From assembly GCA_964493265.1 (NCBI GenBank), contig CAZBLY010000007.1, positions 1 to 28,908 of the forward strand: a DNA stretch of 28,908 nucleotides, read 5' to 3'. Positions within the stretch are counted from its first letter, which is position 1. Every line of letters begins with the position of its first letter. This DNA comes from DAOWHW01 sp964493265. Its GTDB lineage: Archaea; Nanobdellota; Nanobdellia; Pacearchaeales; UBA284. The notes beneath the pieces are model-generated. The model was not told the DNA's origin, did not search any database, and saw only the letters and a list, made by a program, of their open reading frames with translations. Shown one piece after another: positions 1 through 7,465 of this stretch. Made by a program: the position numbers and the translations under genes.

Positions 1-2
1 TA

Positions 3-18
3 CCGAAAGGTTTATAAA
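3..18 (+). promoter_or_regulatory. Archaeal promoter (BRE + TATA) for the 81-632 gene
   Basis: A purine-rich BRE-like CCGAAAG is followed directly by the TATA box TTTATAAA. Transcription would start about 26 bases after the TATA centre, near position 40, leaving a leader of about 40 bases before the ATG at 81. The same CCGAAAG element occurs before two other genes in this window. Confidence 0.7.
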
Positions 19-80
19 GCCCAAAATACTATAGATATTATAATAAATTAAATAAATAAAATATAAAACAAAAAAGAAAA

Positions 81-632
81 ATGACTGAAGAAAAAAGAGA
101 AAGCCAACTTGAAAATTTAGTTAGGTATGGTTCAGCTGCTTTAGCTTCTAGAAAAGCCAAATCTGATCCTGGAATATCTCTTTTAGCTATGAAAGGTTTT
201 TATGATAATCAATTAGATAAAGGAGATCCAATAATTTATCAAGCCTTAGCAGAAGCCCAAATAGGAATTCAAAATGGAACAGGAATAAGTAATGGCGGAG
301 TTGTTCAAGCAATTGGTTTCTATGGTACTGGAAAATATGGAGAAGCATTTGCAAAAGCAACAGTGGAAGAAGTCATAAAAACTGTTGTAGATAGTGGCTA
401 CAAGATTCCAGAAGATACATTAAAAGGTTTAAAGAATTATGAAAAAGTTACTTGTGAAGAATTAAAAAAGTTAGCTGAAAAAGACAAAGATGCAGAAAAA
501 GCACTTAAAGCCGTATATACACTTGATACTCAAAAACTAGAAGGAGAATTTTACTACAATTTATTCACAGGACAAACAAATGATGCACTTTCAAGTTTAT
601 ACGCTAAACAAGAACAAGAAGCAAAAGAATAA
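81..632 (+). CDS. Conserved-looking hypothetical protein, 183 aa
   Basis: I do not recognise this soluble protein. It has no signal peptide, membrane segment or cysteine-based metal site; a single cysteine lies near residue 125. The first two thirds carry Gly/Ala-rich short helices (around residues 55-95). A Lys/Glu-rich helical stretch follows (about 110-145), then a short acidic tail. The ATG start is supported by the strong BRE/TATA box at 3-18. A long U-rich tract directly after the stop should end the transcript, so it is probably a single-gene unit, convergent with the nucleotidyltransferase gene. Intact reading frame with host-like AT-rich codons supports a real gene, but no function can be given. 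Confidence 0.75.
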   Translation: MTEEKRESQLENLVRYGSAALASRKAKSDPGISLLAMKGFYDNQLDKGDPIIYQALAEAQIGIQNGTGISNGGVVQAIGFYGTGKYGEAFAKATVEEVIKTVVDSGYKIPEDTLKGLKNYEKVTCEELKKLAEKDKDAEKALKAVYTLDTQKLEGEFYYNLFTGQTNDALSSLYAKQEQEAKE

Positions 633-633
633 A

Positions 634-715
634 CTTATTTTTTAATTTTTTCCTTTCTTTTTTTATTTTTTTCTTTCTTTTTATTTTTTTCTTTCTTTTA
701 TTTTTTTATATTTGT
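634..715 (+). terminator. Oligo-T terminator tract built of ~18-base repeats
   Basis: The 82 bases after the stop at 632 are almost entirely T with a few C and A. They form about three to four imperfect copies of an 18-base unit of the form T5-A-T7-C-T3-C. T-runs on the sense strand are the usual archaeal terminator, so this probably ends the 81-632 transcript. Confidence 0.6.
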
Positions 716-720
716 TATTT

Positions 721-1608
721 CTATTTTTCACTGATTATTTTGTCAATTATCTTTGCCATTTCTCTGACAAAGAGATCTGTTTTCTCTTGCCATTCATCAA
801 TATCCTTTCCTGTTATTTTTGAAATCGAACCATGTAGAATGCCGTGAGCAATCTCATAAAGCCGGCTATACCAAGAAACATATTTTGAATTTAACATTTT
901 TGTTCTAACAAAAGTTTTATCAAGAAGTTGTGGAATATGTTCTGGACTTGGTGGAACTCTTTTTGCTGCGATAAGTGCGGCATGGCTTGCATCAACCATT
1001 GCCCAATAAAGACCTTCAATACCATTTAATAAAGCGGCTCTTGTCCTTGCTAAATGTAATGGAGCCCTTTGTAAGATAACATAAATAGATTCTGGCGTGC
1101 TTTTAATCTTGCCTTTAGCTAAAAGAACTTTAAGAGGCGTAAAGAAACCACCAAAATCAATCAAAGGCTGACCATATCTTATTATGTTAATTATAACTGG
1201 CTCCCCTCTAATCATTTCCTCCCACCATGTACTTAAGCGCACAGAATTAATATGTAAAGGTCTTCTATAAGGGTTTGTTTTGATTAATTTTCCTAATTCT
1301 TCTCTATACCAAGCAATAAGTTCAGCATCCCATTGTATAGTACAGTCATCAAGAATAATAATTATATCAATATCAGAACCTTTTTTCATTTTTCCTTTGA
1401 CAGATGAGCCAAATAAAATAATTGATTTTAATGTCTTTCCAAACTTTTCATAAGCTTTTGTGGCAAAATCATATGCTATATCTTGTTCTGTCTTAATTCG
1501 CAGAGAAGGAAATTCTTTTTCACTGGCCTTTGTTACTTTAGGCATTTTAGGTATTGGAGGCTCTTTTAATCTATATGTAGAAATTTTTGCTCTTTTTTTC
1601 TTTACCAT
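721..1608 (-). CDS. Nucleotidyltransferase-domain protein
   Basis: The protein carries a DNA polymerase beta-type nucleotidyltransferase core at about residues 50-150, with the signature GSS-x10-SDIDI near residues 68-83; the two aspartates are metal ligands of the family. The usual third carboxylate is not obvious: the aligned strand reads PLHINSV. The C-terminal half (about 175-290) is all helical and may be a HEPN-like helper domain, but I see no clear R-x4-6-H motif. The N-terminus is Lys/Pro-rich. I chose ATG at 1608 over the GTG at 1611 because an AGAGGT Shine-Dalgarno-like site lies about eight bases upstream. Substrate is unknown; MNT antitoxin-like and tRNA- or antibiotic-modifying roles are all possible. 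No toxin partner is adjacent. Confidence 0.8.
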   Translation of the reverse strand: MVKKKRAKISTYRLKEPPIPKMPKVTKASEKEFPSLRIKTEQDIAYDFATKAYEKFGKTLKSIILFGSSVKGKMKKGSDIDIIIILDDCTIQWDAELIAWYREELGKLIKTNPYRRPLHINSVRLSTWWEEMIRGEPVIINIIRYGQPLIDFGGFFTPLKVLLAKGKIKSTPESIYVILQRAPLHLARTRAALLNGIEGLYWAMVDASHAALIAAKRVPPSPEHIPQLLDKTFVRTKMLNSKYVSWYSRLYEIAHGILHGSISKITGKDIDEWQEKTDLFVREMAKIIDKIISEK

Positions 1609-1650
1609 CACCTTTTACCTCTTTTTCTAAATAAAATAGATAAATCAAGT

Positions 1651-2157
1651 TTATAAATTTTCGGTTGTAATTATTTTTTCTAACTCTCTTGCTTTCTCTT
1701 CTGTCTTAAAACATGGAACGCGACCTTTTTCCTTACCATTATAGAAAACTATTGCTGTTGGTAAACGGCCGATTGGTTTGTTAAGAATTCCTTTTTCATT
1801 TAATATGTTTTTACATTTTGGATAAGTTACATCAAAATAAAATACTTTAAAATTGTTTGATAAATCCATAAAATAAGAGTTAAGATTTTGATTGGAAGAT
1901 AAAGTTGAGAAAAGTGCGAGTACATAATTACTATCTTCTAAAGCTAAATAAAATCTATCTAATTCTTTCTCTGATCTTATAACCTTAACATTAGAAAAGT
2001 TCTCTTCAGTTTTTCTCTCAAATTTCTCTGCCCTTATTTGATATTTTCTATTAAATTTTATTAAATTGTTTTTTTCTAATATTTTGTCTTTACTCGTAAA
2101 TATGAGGGCTCCTCCAAAAACAAGAGCTGCTAAAGTATAAATTAATCTTCTATTCAT
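1651..2157 (-). CDS. Membrane-anchored thioredoxin-fold protein without CxxC
   Basis: Residues 5-21 form an uncleaved signal anchor, followed by a charged linker and a thioredoxin-like domain from about residue 55 to 165. Family signs are the strand NYVLALFS, the helix after it, the FKVFYFDV strand, and a cis-proline segment RLPTAIVFYNGKEKGR with Pro near 133. Where thioredoxins have CxxC, this protein has SSNQ, so it cannot act as a dithiol reductase by the normal mechanism. Two remaining cysteines (about 115 and 149) lie elsewhere. Likely a structural or substrate-holding thioredoxin relative facing the outside. Its TATA box centre is 27 bases from the ATG, implying a leaderless mRNA. Confidence 0.65.
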   Translation of the reverse strand: MNRRLIYTLAALVFGGALIFTSKDKILEKNNLIKFNRKYQIRAEKFERKTEENFSNVKVIRSEKELDRFYLALEDSNYVLALFSTLSSNQNLNSYFMDLSNNFKVFYFDVTYPKCKNILNEKGILNKPIGRLPTAIVFYNGKEKGRVPCFKTEEKARELEKIITTENL

Positions 2158-2180
2158 AAGAAAAGAAAAGAAAAGAAAGA

Positions 2181-2190
2181 TATAAACCTT
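2181..2190 (-). promoter_or_regulatory. TATA box for the thioredoxin-fold gene
   Basis: On the minus strand AAGG is followed by TTTATA, centred 27 bases before the ATG at 2157. The space between is an AAAAG-type repeat (plus-strand reading, 2161-2179) with no ribosome binding site, consistent with a leaderless transcript. Confidence 0.6.
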
Positions 2191-2223
2191 TCTATTTTGA
2201 TTACTTCATAGTAGTTTATTTAA

Positions 2224-3096
2224 TTACTCCCTACAGTTAATCCAGCAACAAACACAGACTCCTCCAGGAGTATAGTCATTAAAATCTAAACCATGGCTAG
2301 CACAATAGTTTGCACATTCATTAGAACCGCCTCTAGGTTCCGTAATTATAGCACCACCACACGAACAGTCAATATAAGAATATTCACTTGTCTCAAATAT
2401 CTCATTACAACTGACTAAATGTGTTCCGCTATCTGAACCAGCTAAAGCCATCACACAAGTTCCTTTTTTTGCTCTACATTTAGTTGTGCATGTACTTCCA
2501 GTATCTGCTGCAAAAATCTGAGTGTTTTTCATTACTTCTAAAAGGTCATCAAAAGTTAATTTATATTCTTGTTTATAAGTATCTAAATCTCCATAAATTT
2601 CTAATTTAGTTCCTTCTGATGGGGTTATTCCTCCTAAAGGTGTTGTAGTCTCTCCACCAACACACGCACCATTACTACAACTTTCATAACCTAAGGCAAC
2701 ACAATCATAATCCATTGAGAGACAATTATCTCCTTCAAGATAAAATTCTCTAAGTGTGTTAGAAATACAAGCATCACTGAACTGGCCATTAGCCCCGGTA
2801 CATATTCCTAAAAGCCATATAGCTGCACCATCATCACTATCTACATAAGTTGTTGTTGCGGGTTTTGCTATTCCGAAAAGTCTTTGAAAAAAAGTTTGCT
2901 CAACAGCTTGTGCATCTTCTGTTGCAGCTTCTGATGATGTTTCTGATGATGTTGGTTGAGTAACTGCTGTAGAAGCTTCTGATAATCCTTCTTGTGTTAT
3001 AAAACCCGTAATTTGCGAATTTGTATAAACCATTCCTACCATAAATCCTAGAAATAAAGCAACTATGAAAAAAACCCAGATAAAATGTTTTTCCAT
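2224..3096 (-). CDS. Membrane-anchored extracellular Cys-rich protein
   Basis: A single N-terminal membrane segment (about residues 5-26) is followed by a Ser/Thr/Glu/Ala-rich linker (about 35-65). The outer portion holds 18 cysteines in three groups of six. The first group (about 97-147) has the pattern C-x8-10-C-x14-C-x6-C-x6-7-C-x4-C and resembles the short Cys repeat, ending SNGACV, that I recall in Woesearchaeota/Pacearchaeota surface proteins. The second group lies at about 205-245 and the third at the C-terminus (about 259-288), ending in a VCVCCW segment. The cysteines are most likely disulfide-bonded outside the cell. Function is unknown; adhesion or contact with a host cell is a guess. 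The thioredoxin-fold gene downstream could assist folding but lacks the redox pair. Confidence 0.7.
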   Translation of the reverse strand: MEKHFIWVFFIVALFLGFMVGMVYTNSQITGFITQEGLSEASTAVTQPTSSETSSEAATEDAQAVEQTFFQRLFGIAKPATTTYVDSDDGAAIWLLGICTGANGQFSDACISNTLREFYLEGDNCLSMDYDCVALGYESCSNGACVGGETTTPLGGITPSEGTKLEIYGDLDTYKQEYKLTFDDLLEVMKNTQIFAADTGSTCTTKCRAKKGTCVMALAGSDSGTHLVSCNEIFETSEYSYIDCSCGGAIITEPRGGSNECANYCASHGLDFNDYTPGGVCVCCWINCRE

Positions 3097-3270
3097 TTTT
3101 TGTTTTGTTTTTTATTTTCCTCTTTTAGTTATTAAATATTATAATAAATTAATAATATGAGTCTTTTTATATGTTTTTATTAATAATAATTTTTATTAAT
3201 ATTATGATAGAGTTAATTCTTTCAATTTCTCAAACAAATTATGAAACTCTTTTTTTTATTTACTGCATTG

Positions 3271-5067
3271 TTATTGCATTGGTGTTCCTGTAAAAGATTC
3301 GCCTCTTTTTTGCATGCTTCCGCCAAGTTCCATAGGAAGAGCTGCAAAACCAGTGCCATAAGTTGCAAAATGTTGTTCAGGCAACATTAAACCATAACCA
3401 GCAGGATAGCCAGCAGGGATTCCATAAACATTTCTAACCTGATTCCAAAAAGGCTGCATATAATTTGCATAGAGTGGAGAGCCCATTGCTTCAAGAGAAT
3501 AAGGAACAGGACTTACTTTAAAATGTTCTGCCCAAGATGAATATTCTAAAATTTTTTTTCCTTTATATCCTTTTTTTTCTAATTCTTTTAACATATCTTT
3601 GATTGGAACTTCACCCATTCCTGGAGGAAGTTCAGTATGTTCTGCACCAAAATTATCAACAAGATGAACGTGTTTTACAAAAGGAGCAATCTTTTTAGTT
3701 TCCTTAACAATATCTTTTTTAGAAAAGCCATATTTTCTTAACATATTAATATGACTTACATCCCAAGTTGTTCCAATTAATTTTTCAGCTGCTCTTTCTG
3801 CTTCTCCATGGCTAATACCTGTTTTTACTGCTTTATCAACAAAAGTTTTTCTACTTTCTTTAATAAGATGGCTAAGTTCTTCAGCCCTTCCAAAAACACT
3901 ATTAGGAAAAACATTTTCTATAGAAACTATTGGAGATTTATTTTTGAATTTTTTATAAGCATGAAGAGCCACATTTGCAATAGTGTTTTTGCTCTTATCA
4001 AGACAAAAAGTTTCTGCAGGAACATAAGTTTCTGGAGGTATTACACGTAATGATTCAATCAAATCATGATAAACTGCTGTTGCTTTTGATGGGTTAGTCA
4101 TTTGTAATCTTGGTAATTGTTCAAAAATTTTAGATTTTTGCTTTATAAATTCCCTAACTTTTCCTTTTTGATCTTCTGGCGCATATTTATAAGCTCTATC
4201 ATAAAGAACTCCTAAATGCTTTTCAATTTCACTATAATAGTTTTGAGCCATCTGAAATTGATTGAAAAAAGGCTGCAATTCTGGTTCAATTTCTACTTTT
4301 TCTCCTCTTGCTTCTTTTTCTTTTATTTCTTTCCATTTTGGTTGTATTACTGGCCAAGCATTTTTGAAAAGAACATCTGCTTCTTTTTTATATTGAATAA
4401 GTGGAAGAATATGACCATCCCAATCTGTATGGTTTCTCATTCTAAGGGCATCTTCTGTTGTTATTAATCTCTCTTCTTTTTTTTCTTCAGGATAATATGG
4501 AAAAAATCTATCTTCTCTTTCTACTGGTGAAATTTGTCCTGTATCGCGATTAACAACATACATAATCTTTTTTTCTGGTTTGCCTTCAATAGGCATCCAT
4601 TCTGTTGATGGAACTCCCCCTGTTGCATGAATAGTAACAGGAATATTTCCTTTAGGACTTAATTCATGTGCTTTTTCTATAACATTTTTAAACTGATGTT
4701 CTGCTTGTTGTCTATAAGATTCATTCCATCCATCTTTTGTAAAGCCAGCAGGATCAATTATTGGAGCATGCATTGTAAAATCCACACCAGTCAATTTTCC
4801 TATTCTTTCTACTTCTTTCCAATGTTGTTTTGGAATAGATTCAAAAACTTGCGCACTTATAGCTCCAACTTCAAAGGTTTTCAAACCCTGGCTTAATTTT
4901 GTTGTAACTTCTCCAATAACATTTGCTGTTCTAGGATCTGTAGTCATACCAAGCTGAGATGGTTGAAGCCTATAACCAGTAAAAAGAGGGCCATAGTTAG
5001 GATCAAGAGGACCATAACTTCCAGAATAAAGAGTTTCATAAGATTTAGGCAAATTATAAGTAGCCAT
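3271..5067 (-). CDS. Large xylose isomerase / endonuclease IV-like TIM-barrel protein
   Basis: This 598-residue protein shows the full metal-site pattern of the AP endonuclease 2/sugar isomerase TIM-barrel superfamily. Candidate ligands are H100 in FTMHAPI, H147 in VTIHATGG, E384 in SIENVFP, D436 and H439 in WDVSHIN, H466/H468 and D471 in HVHLVDN, H477, and E508 in ILEY. Ordinary family members have about 280 residues. The extra length is a mainly helical, charged insert (about 151-375) between strands, and a Pro/Gly/Tyr/Met-rich tail (about 515-598). The insert could form a lid or a partner-binding arm. It is the last gene of a minus-strand cluster, 20 bases after the K/E-rich gene. It could be an AP endonuclease, a sugar isomerase/epimerase, or something new; the sequence does not decide. 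Confidence 0.8.
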   Translation of the reverse strand: MATYNLPKSYETLYSGSYGPLDPNYGPLFTGYRLQPSQLGMTTDPRTANVIGEVTTKLSQGLKTFEVGAISAQVFESIPKQHWKEVERIGKLTGVDFTMHAPIIDPAGFTKDGWNESYRQQAEHQFKNVIEKAHELSPKGNIPVTIHATGGVPSTEWMPIEGKPEKKIMYVVNRDTGQISPVEREDRFFPYYPEEKKEERLITTEDALRMRNHTDWDGHILPLIQYKKEADVLFKNAWPVIQPKWKEIKEKEARGEKVEIEPELQPFFNQFQMAQNYYSEIEKHLGVLYDRAYKYAPEDQKGKVREFIKQKSKIFEQLPRLQMTNPSKATAVYHDLIESLRVIPPETYVPAETFCLDKSKNTIANVALHAYKKFKNKSPIVSIENVFPNSVFGRAEELSHLIKESRKTFVDKAVKTGISHGEAERAAEKLIGTTWDVSHINMLRKYGFSKKDIVKETKKIAPFVKHVHLVDNFGAEHTELPPGMGEVPIKDMLKELEKKGYKGKKILEYSSWAEHFKVSPVPYSLEAMGSPLYANYMQPFWNQVRNVYGIPAGYPAGYGLMLPEQHFATYGTGFAALPMELGGSMQKRGESFTGTPMQ

Positions 5068-5087
5068 TTAATTTTTATTTATTTAAT

Positions 5088-5657
5088 CTAATATTTTGTT
5101 TTATATTTTTTAATTTTCTTTTCAGGATATTTAAATTCTGGTCCAAAAGTAACCGGAGTATCATCTTCTCTTTCAGCTTTTTCATATTTAATAACTTCAT
5201 CATAGCGACCATGACTTATTTTTACTTCTCTAGCCAAAGGATTTTTTAATTCTCTAATTTCTCTAATAGGGGCAGTTGTTACTGGTTCAAAATCGGTTTT
5301 TCTCGCTTCAAATATCTCTGTTCTTGTTGTAATATATTTTTGATTATTTTTTTCTTCATAAACAGGAGCATATTGAAATTCTCTTTTTTCTTTTTCTTTC
5401 TCTTCAAATGGTTTTTTAATTTCTACACTAGCTAAGGAATCTTCTAATTTTTGCCCTCTAATTTCTCTTTCTGGTTCTGATATTAGAGCAGTATGTTCAG
5501 CACTAGTTTCAAATCCTTGCCTAAAGGGTGTTTCATCAATTATTTCTTTTCTTCTTTCTTTCTTTTTTTCTTTTTCCTTTTTTTCCTTTTCTTCCTCTTC
5601 TTTATTTTCTTCATTGTTTTCTTCTTTATTATTTTCTTTTTCTTTATCTTCATCCAT
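5088..5657 (-). CDS. Highly charged Lys/Glu-rich protein of the TIM-barrel cluster
   Basis: The first roughly 45 residues are almost only Glu, Lys, Asp and Asn, likely disordered or a long charged helix. The remaining part keeps a biased composition but includes more ordinary short segments such as FQYAPVYEEKN and PLAREVKISHGRYDEVIKYEKAE. There is no membrane segment or cysteine. It sits between the 458-aa unknown gene (34-base gap) and the TIM-barrel gene (20-base gap), all on one strand, so the three are probably co-transcribed. A scaffold or linker role is a guess. The frame is open over all 189 codons although AT-rich composition makes chance ORFs less surprising; the tight cluster supports it. 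Confidence 0.65.
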   Translation of the reverse strand: MDEDKEKENNKEENNEENKEEEEKEKKEKEKKKERRKEIIDETPFRQGFETSAEHTALISEPEREIRGQKLEDSLASVEIKKPFEEKEKEKREFQYAPVYEEKNNQKYITTRTEIFEARKTDFEPVTTAPIREIRELKNPLAREVKISHGRYDEVIKYEKAEREDDTPVTFGPEFKYPEKKIKKYKTKY

Positions 5658-5670
5658 TTTTCATTCTCAT

Positions 5671-5696
5671 TTATTATTATTATTATTATTATTATT
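5671..5696. repeat. (TTA)8 microsatellite at the 3' end of the 458-aa gene
   Basis: Eight TTA units read as (TAA)8 on the minus strand. The first TAA is the stop codon of the 458-aa gene, so eight in-frame stop codons follow one another before the next gene begins 13 bases later. Confidence 0.9.
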
Positions 5697-7068
5697 TAGG
5701 AATACGCCATTTTTCTGGAAGTTGCCAATCTGGTTCAGTAATGCTGGGCATTCCATGTGATTTTTTATAAATATCGTAAATTTTATAGCAAAAGGCAGCT
5801 GAAGTTCTTTCTGAAAGAGCTCTAATTACAGATTCCTCAAAATTATCTTTACGAATTTTACCTAATTCTGGTTCTTTTTTCTTTTTTTCAGGTTTTTTTT
5901 GTTTTGTCTCTTTTTCTTTCTTCCCTGTATCTATAAAATGTTCTATATCTTCAATTATTTGATTAAAGGTTTCTTCTGTTACAATTTCTGTTAATCTTAA
6001 AGCATCTCTAAAATCTTCTTTATCAAGTTCTTTTTCAAAAACTTTCATTTCATCTTCATTTAATGAATAAGCTTTAAAATTAACTTCTGTACGACCGCCA
6101 AAAATGTAATGTCCTTGTGGGCTTCTACTAGGAATCCCTCTGAAAACAAAATCAATAAAAACACAACTATAATACTTTCGTTTTAGTTTTAAATTTCTAA
6201 AAGATTTTGGAAGATTTTCTAAATCAACCTCTTTAACTATATTAATTGTACTTTTACCAAGAATAGTTAATTCCAAAAGAATTGTATTAAATGCCTTAAC
6301 AAGAGCTGGTTCTCTACTTCTTCCTTTCATCATTAATTCTTCAGCAGCCCTAAGATAAGGTTTTGCCCATCTTGAATAAAGTCTTAAAGAATTAACCTGA
6401 GTTTTCAAATAACTCTTTTCAATTTCAAATCTCTTACGAAGCTCTTTTTCACTTTTTTCTTTCCAAACAAAAAATTCAGCCACCCTTGGTTTAAGGATTC
6501 TTTTAACCCTGTCATTTAAATCTAATCTATCAACATCTGATAGCCTTTTTACTGCCATAAAAGCATCTATAAGGGTAGCATACATAAATTGTGAAGCCAT
6601 ACCTTTAATGCTAGTATTGCCTCTTTGTATATCTACTTTATCCATCCAAATTTGTTTTAAACCAAGAACACCAGATTCGTGATCTCTAGCATTTTTACTT
6701 TGTGCAAGATCATATTGATCAAGCCTGATTTCAAATTCTTTAAGAGAATAAAGTATATTAATTACTGATTTAATAACACTATTTACAACATTTAAAATTT
6801 TCATTCCTTCTTCTTGCATTATTTTTGCTTTTTGACCTAGCTCACCAAAATAACCAGAGCCAGGAGATGCGGAAAAATTATCAATTATTTTTGTTACATC
6901 CTTATTAAATAAATCATTAACAAAATCAAGAATCCAAAAATAAATGGGTTCAAGTTGTTCAGAAGTGCTATCATAAATAAGGGTGTGTTCCCATATCGGT
7001 TTATCATAATGGGGATTTATTTTAGCTATAATCTCAGATATATCTAACCTCTTTTCTTCTTCTGACAT
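5692..7068 (-). CDS. Unknown 458-aa protein heading the TIM-barrel cluster
   Basis: I do not recognise a named domain. The protein is soluble and mostly helical. About residues 1-280 form long amphipathic helices including a basic coiled-coil-like stretch (KEKSEKELRKRFEIEKSYLK, near 205-225). A Phe/Tyr-rich segment FIDFVFRGIPSRSPQGHYIFGG (split here as FIDFVFRG and IPSRSPQGHYIFGG) suggests a compact beta fold near 310-335. A Lys/Glu linker (about 390-410) precedes a short conserved-looking C-terminal part ending DWQLPEKWRIPK. The open frame runs on to a TTG at 7083, but I chose ATG at 7068 because the CCGAAAG/TATA promoter at 7088-7105 puts the transcription start on that ATG. It is the promoter-proximal gene of the three-gene cluster. 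Confidence 0.75.
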   Translation of the reverse strand: MSEEEKRLDISEIIAKINPHYDKPIWEHTLIYDSTSEQLEPIYFWILDFVNDLFNKDVTKIIDNFSASPGSGYFGELGQKAKIMQEEGMKILNVVNSVIKSVINILYSLKEFEIRLDQYDLAQSKNARDHESGVLGLKQIWMDKVDIQRGNTSIKGMASQFMYATLIDAFMAVKRLSDVDRLDLNDRVKRILKPRVAEFFVWKEKSEKELRKRFEIEKSYLKTQVNSLRLYSRWAKPYLRAAEELMMKGRSREPALVKAFNTILLELTILGKSTINIVKEVDLENLPKSFRNLKLKRKYYSCVFIDFVFRGIPSRSPQGHYIFGGRTEVNFKAYSLNEDEMKVFEKELDKEDFRDALRLTEIVTEETFNQIIEDIEHFIDTGKKEKETKQKKPEKKKKEPELGKIRKDNFEESVIRALSERTSAAFCYKIYDIYKKSHGMPSITEPDWQLPEKWRIPK

Positions 7069-7087
7069 TAAAAAACTAAGCAAGATT

Positions 7088-7105
7088 GATTTTTATTACT
7101 TTCGG
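7088..7105 (-). promoter_or_regulatory. BRE + TATA promoter of the TIM-barrel cluster
   Basis: Read on the minus strand, CCGAAAG (7105-7099) is followed by an AT-rich TAATAAAA box. Its centre is about 26 bases from the ATG at 7068, predicting a leaderless mRNA and favouring that start over the upstream TTG. Confidence 0.6.
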
Positions 7106-7114
7106 TAAAGAAAA

Positions 7115-7124
7115 CTATTTAAAT
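7115..7124 (+). promoter_or_regulatory. TATA box for the split cyclase genes
   Basis: CTATTTAAAT is centred about 26 bases before the ATG at 7145, so the first cyclase gene is predicted to be leaderless. This promoter is divergent from that of the TIM-barrel cluster. Confidence 0.6.
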
Positions 7125-7144
7125 ATAATTTATATATTTTTAAT

Positions 7145-7465
7145 ATGATTGGAGAATTTTTAATTTTCAATATCGTTATGCTTGTAATAGCAATTATTCT
7201 AAATAAAAAACGCAAACTTGGTTTGTTTAGTAAGAATAAAGGAATATTGCTATTAGTAGTAATTATTTCATTTTTTGTATGTGAATTTTTTGGGATATGG
7301 GGTTATGCAAGACATTGGTGGGATCCTGGTTTTACTTATATCCCATTTTCTTTGCATCCCGTTTATTTTGAGGATGCCCTTAGTTATGTGGTAGCAACAA
7401 TTATAGTTGTTGCTGTCTGGGAAAGATGCAAAAAAATTAAGTTTGGGAGGAAAAAGAAAAAATGA
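7145..7465 (+). CDS. Lycopene cyclase-domain membrane protein, first subunit (CrtYc-like)
   Basis: A 106-residue protein with three predicted membrane segments (about 2-17, 27-45 and 74-95). The pattern W-G-Y-x3-WW-x-PG followed by PFSLHPVYFEDAL and a terminal VVAVWE matches the repeat domain of the heterodimeric/archaeal-type lycopene cyclases, in which a Pro-x-Glu-Glu/Asp motif sits just before the last helix. Here the acidic pair is E-D. The gene overlaps the next one by four bases (ATGA), so the two are translationally coupled and likely form a heterodimer in the membrane. Such cyclases close the end rings of carotenoids, but related domains occur in membrane proteins of unknown role. No phytoene or carotenoid synthesis gene is visible nearby. 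Confidence 0.7.
   Translation: MIGEFLIFNIVMLVIAIILNKKRKLGLFSKNKGILLLVVIISFFVCEFFGIWGYARHWWDPGFTYIPFSLHPVYFEDALSYVVATIIVVAVWERCKKIKFGRKKKK

Noticed and set aside
634..715. T-rich 18-base repeats considered as a CRISPR-like or origin-type array
   Set aside because: Units are contiguous with no spacers, low complexity, and placed as a terminator after a stop codon.
721..1608. MNT/HEPN toxin-antitoxin module
   Set aside because: No separate HEPN partner gene is adjacent and no R-x4-6-H motif was found in the C-terminal half.
3097..3270. AT-rich 174-base gap searched for a box C/D RNA (ATGATAG near 3202)
   Set aside because: The C-like box is poor, no D box or terminal stem fits, so nothing beyond promoter-like AT sequence is claimed.
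3808..4896. Several plus-strand frames of 76-83 codons opposite the TIM-barrel gene
   Set aside because: Phe/Ser/Tyr-rich antisense shadows of a clearly coding minus strand, without promoters.
5493..5770. Plus-strand frames rich in Phe/Ile opposite the K/E-rich gene
   Set aside because: Mirror image of a Lys/Glu-coding purine tract and the (TTA)8 repeat; low-complexity, not membrane proteins.
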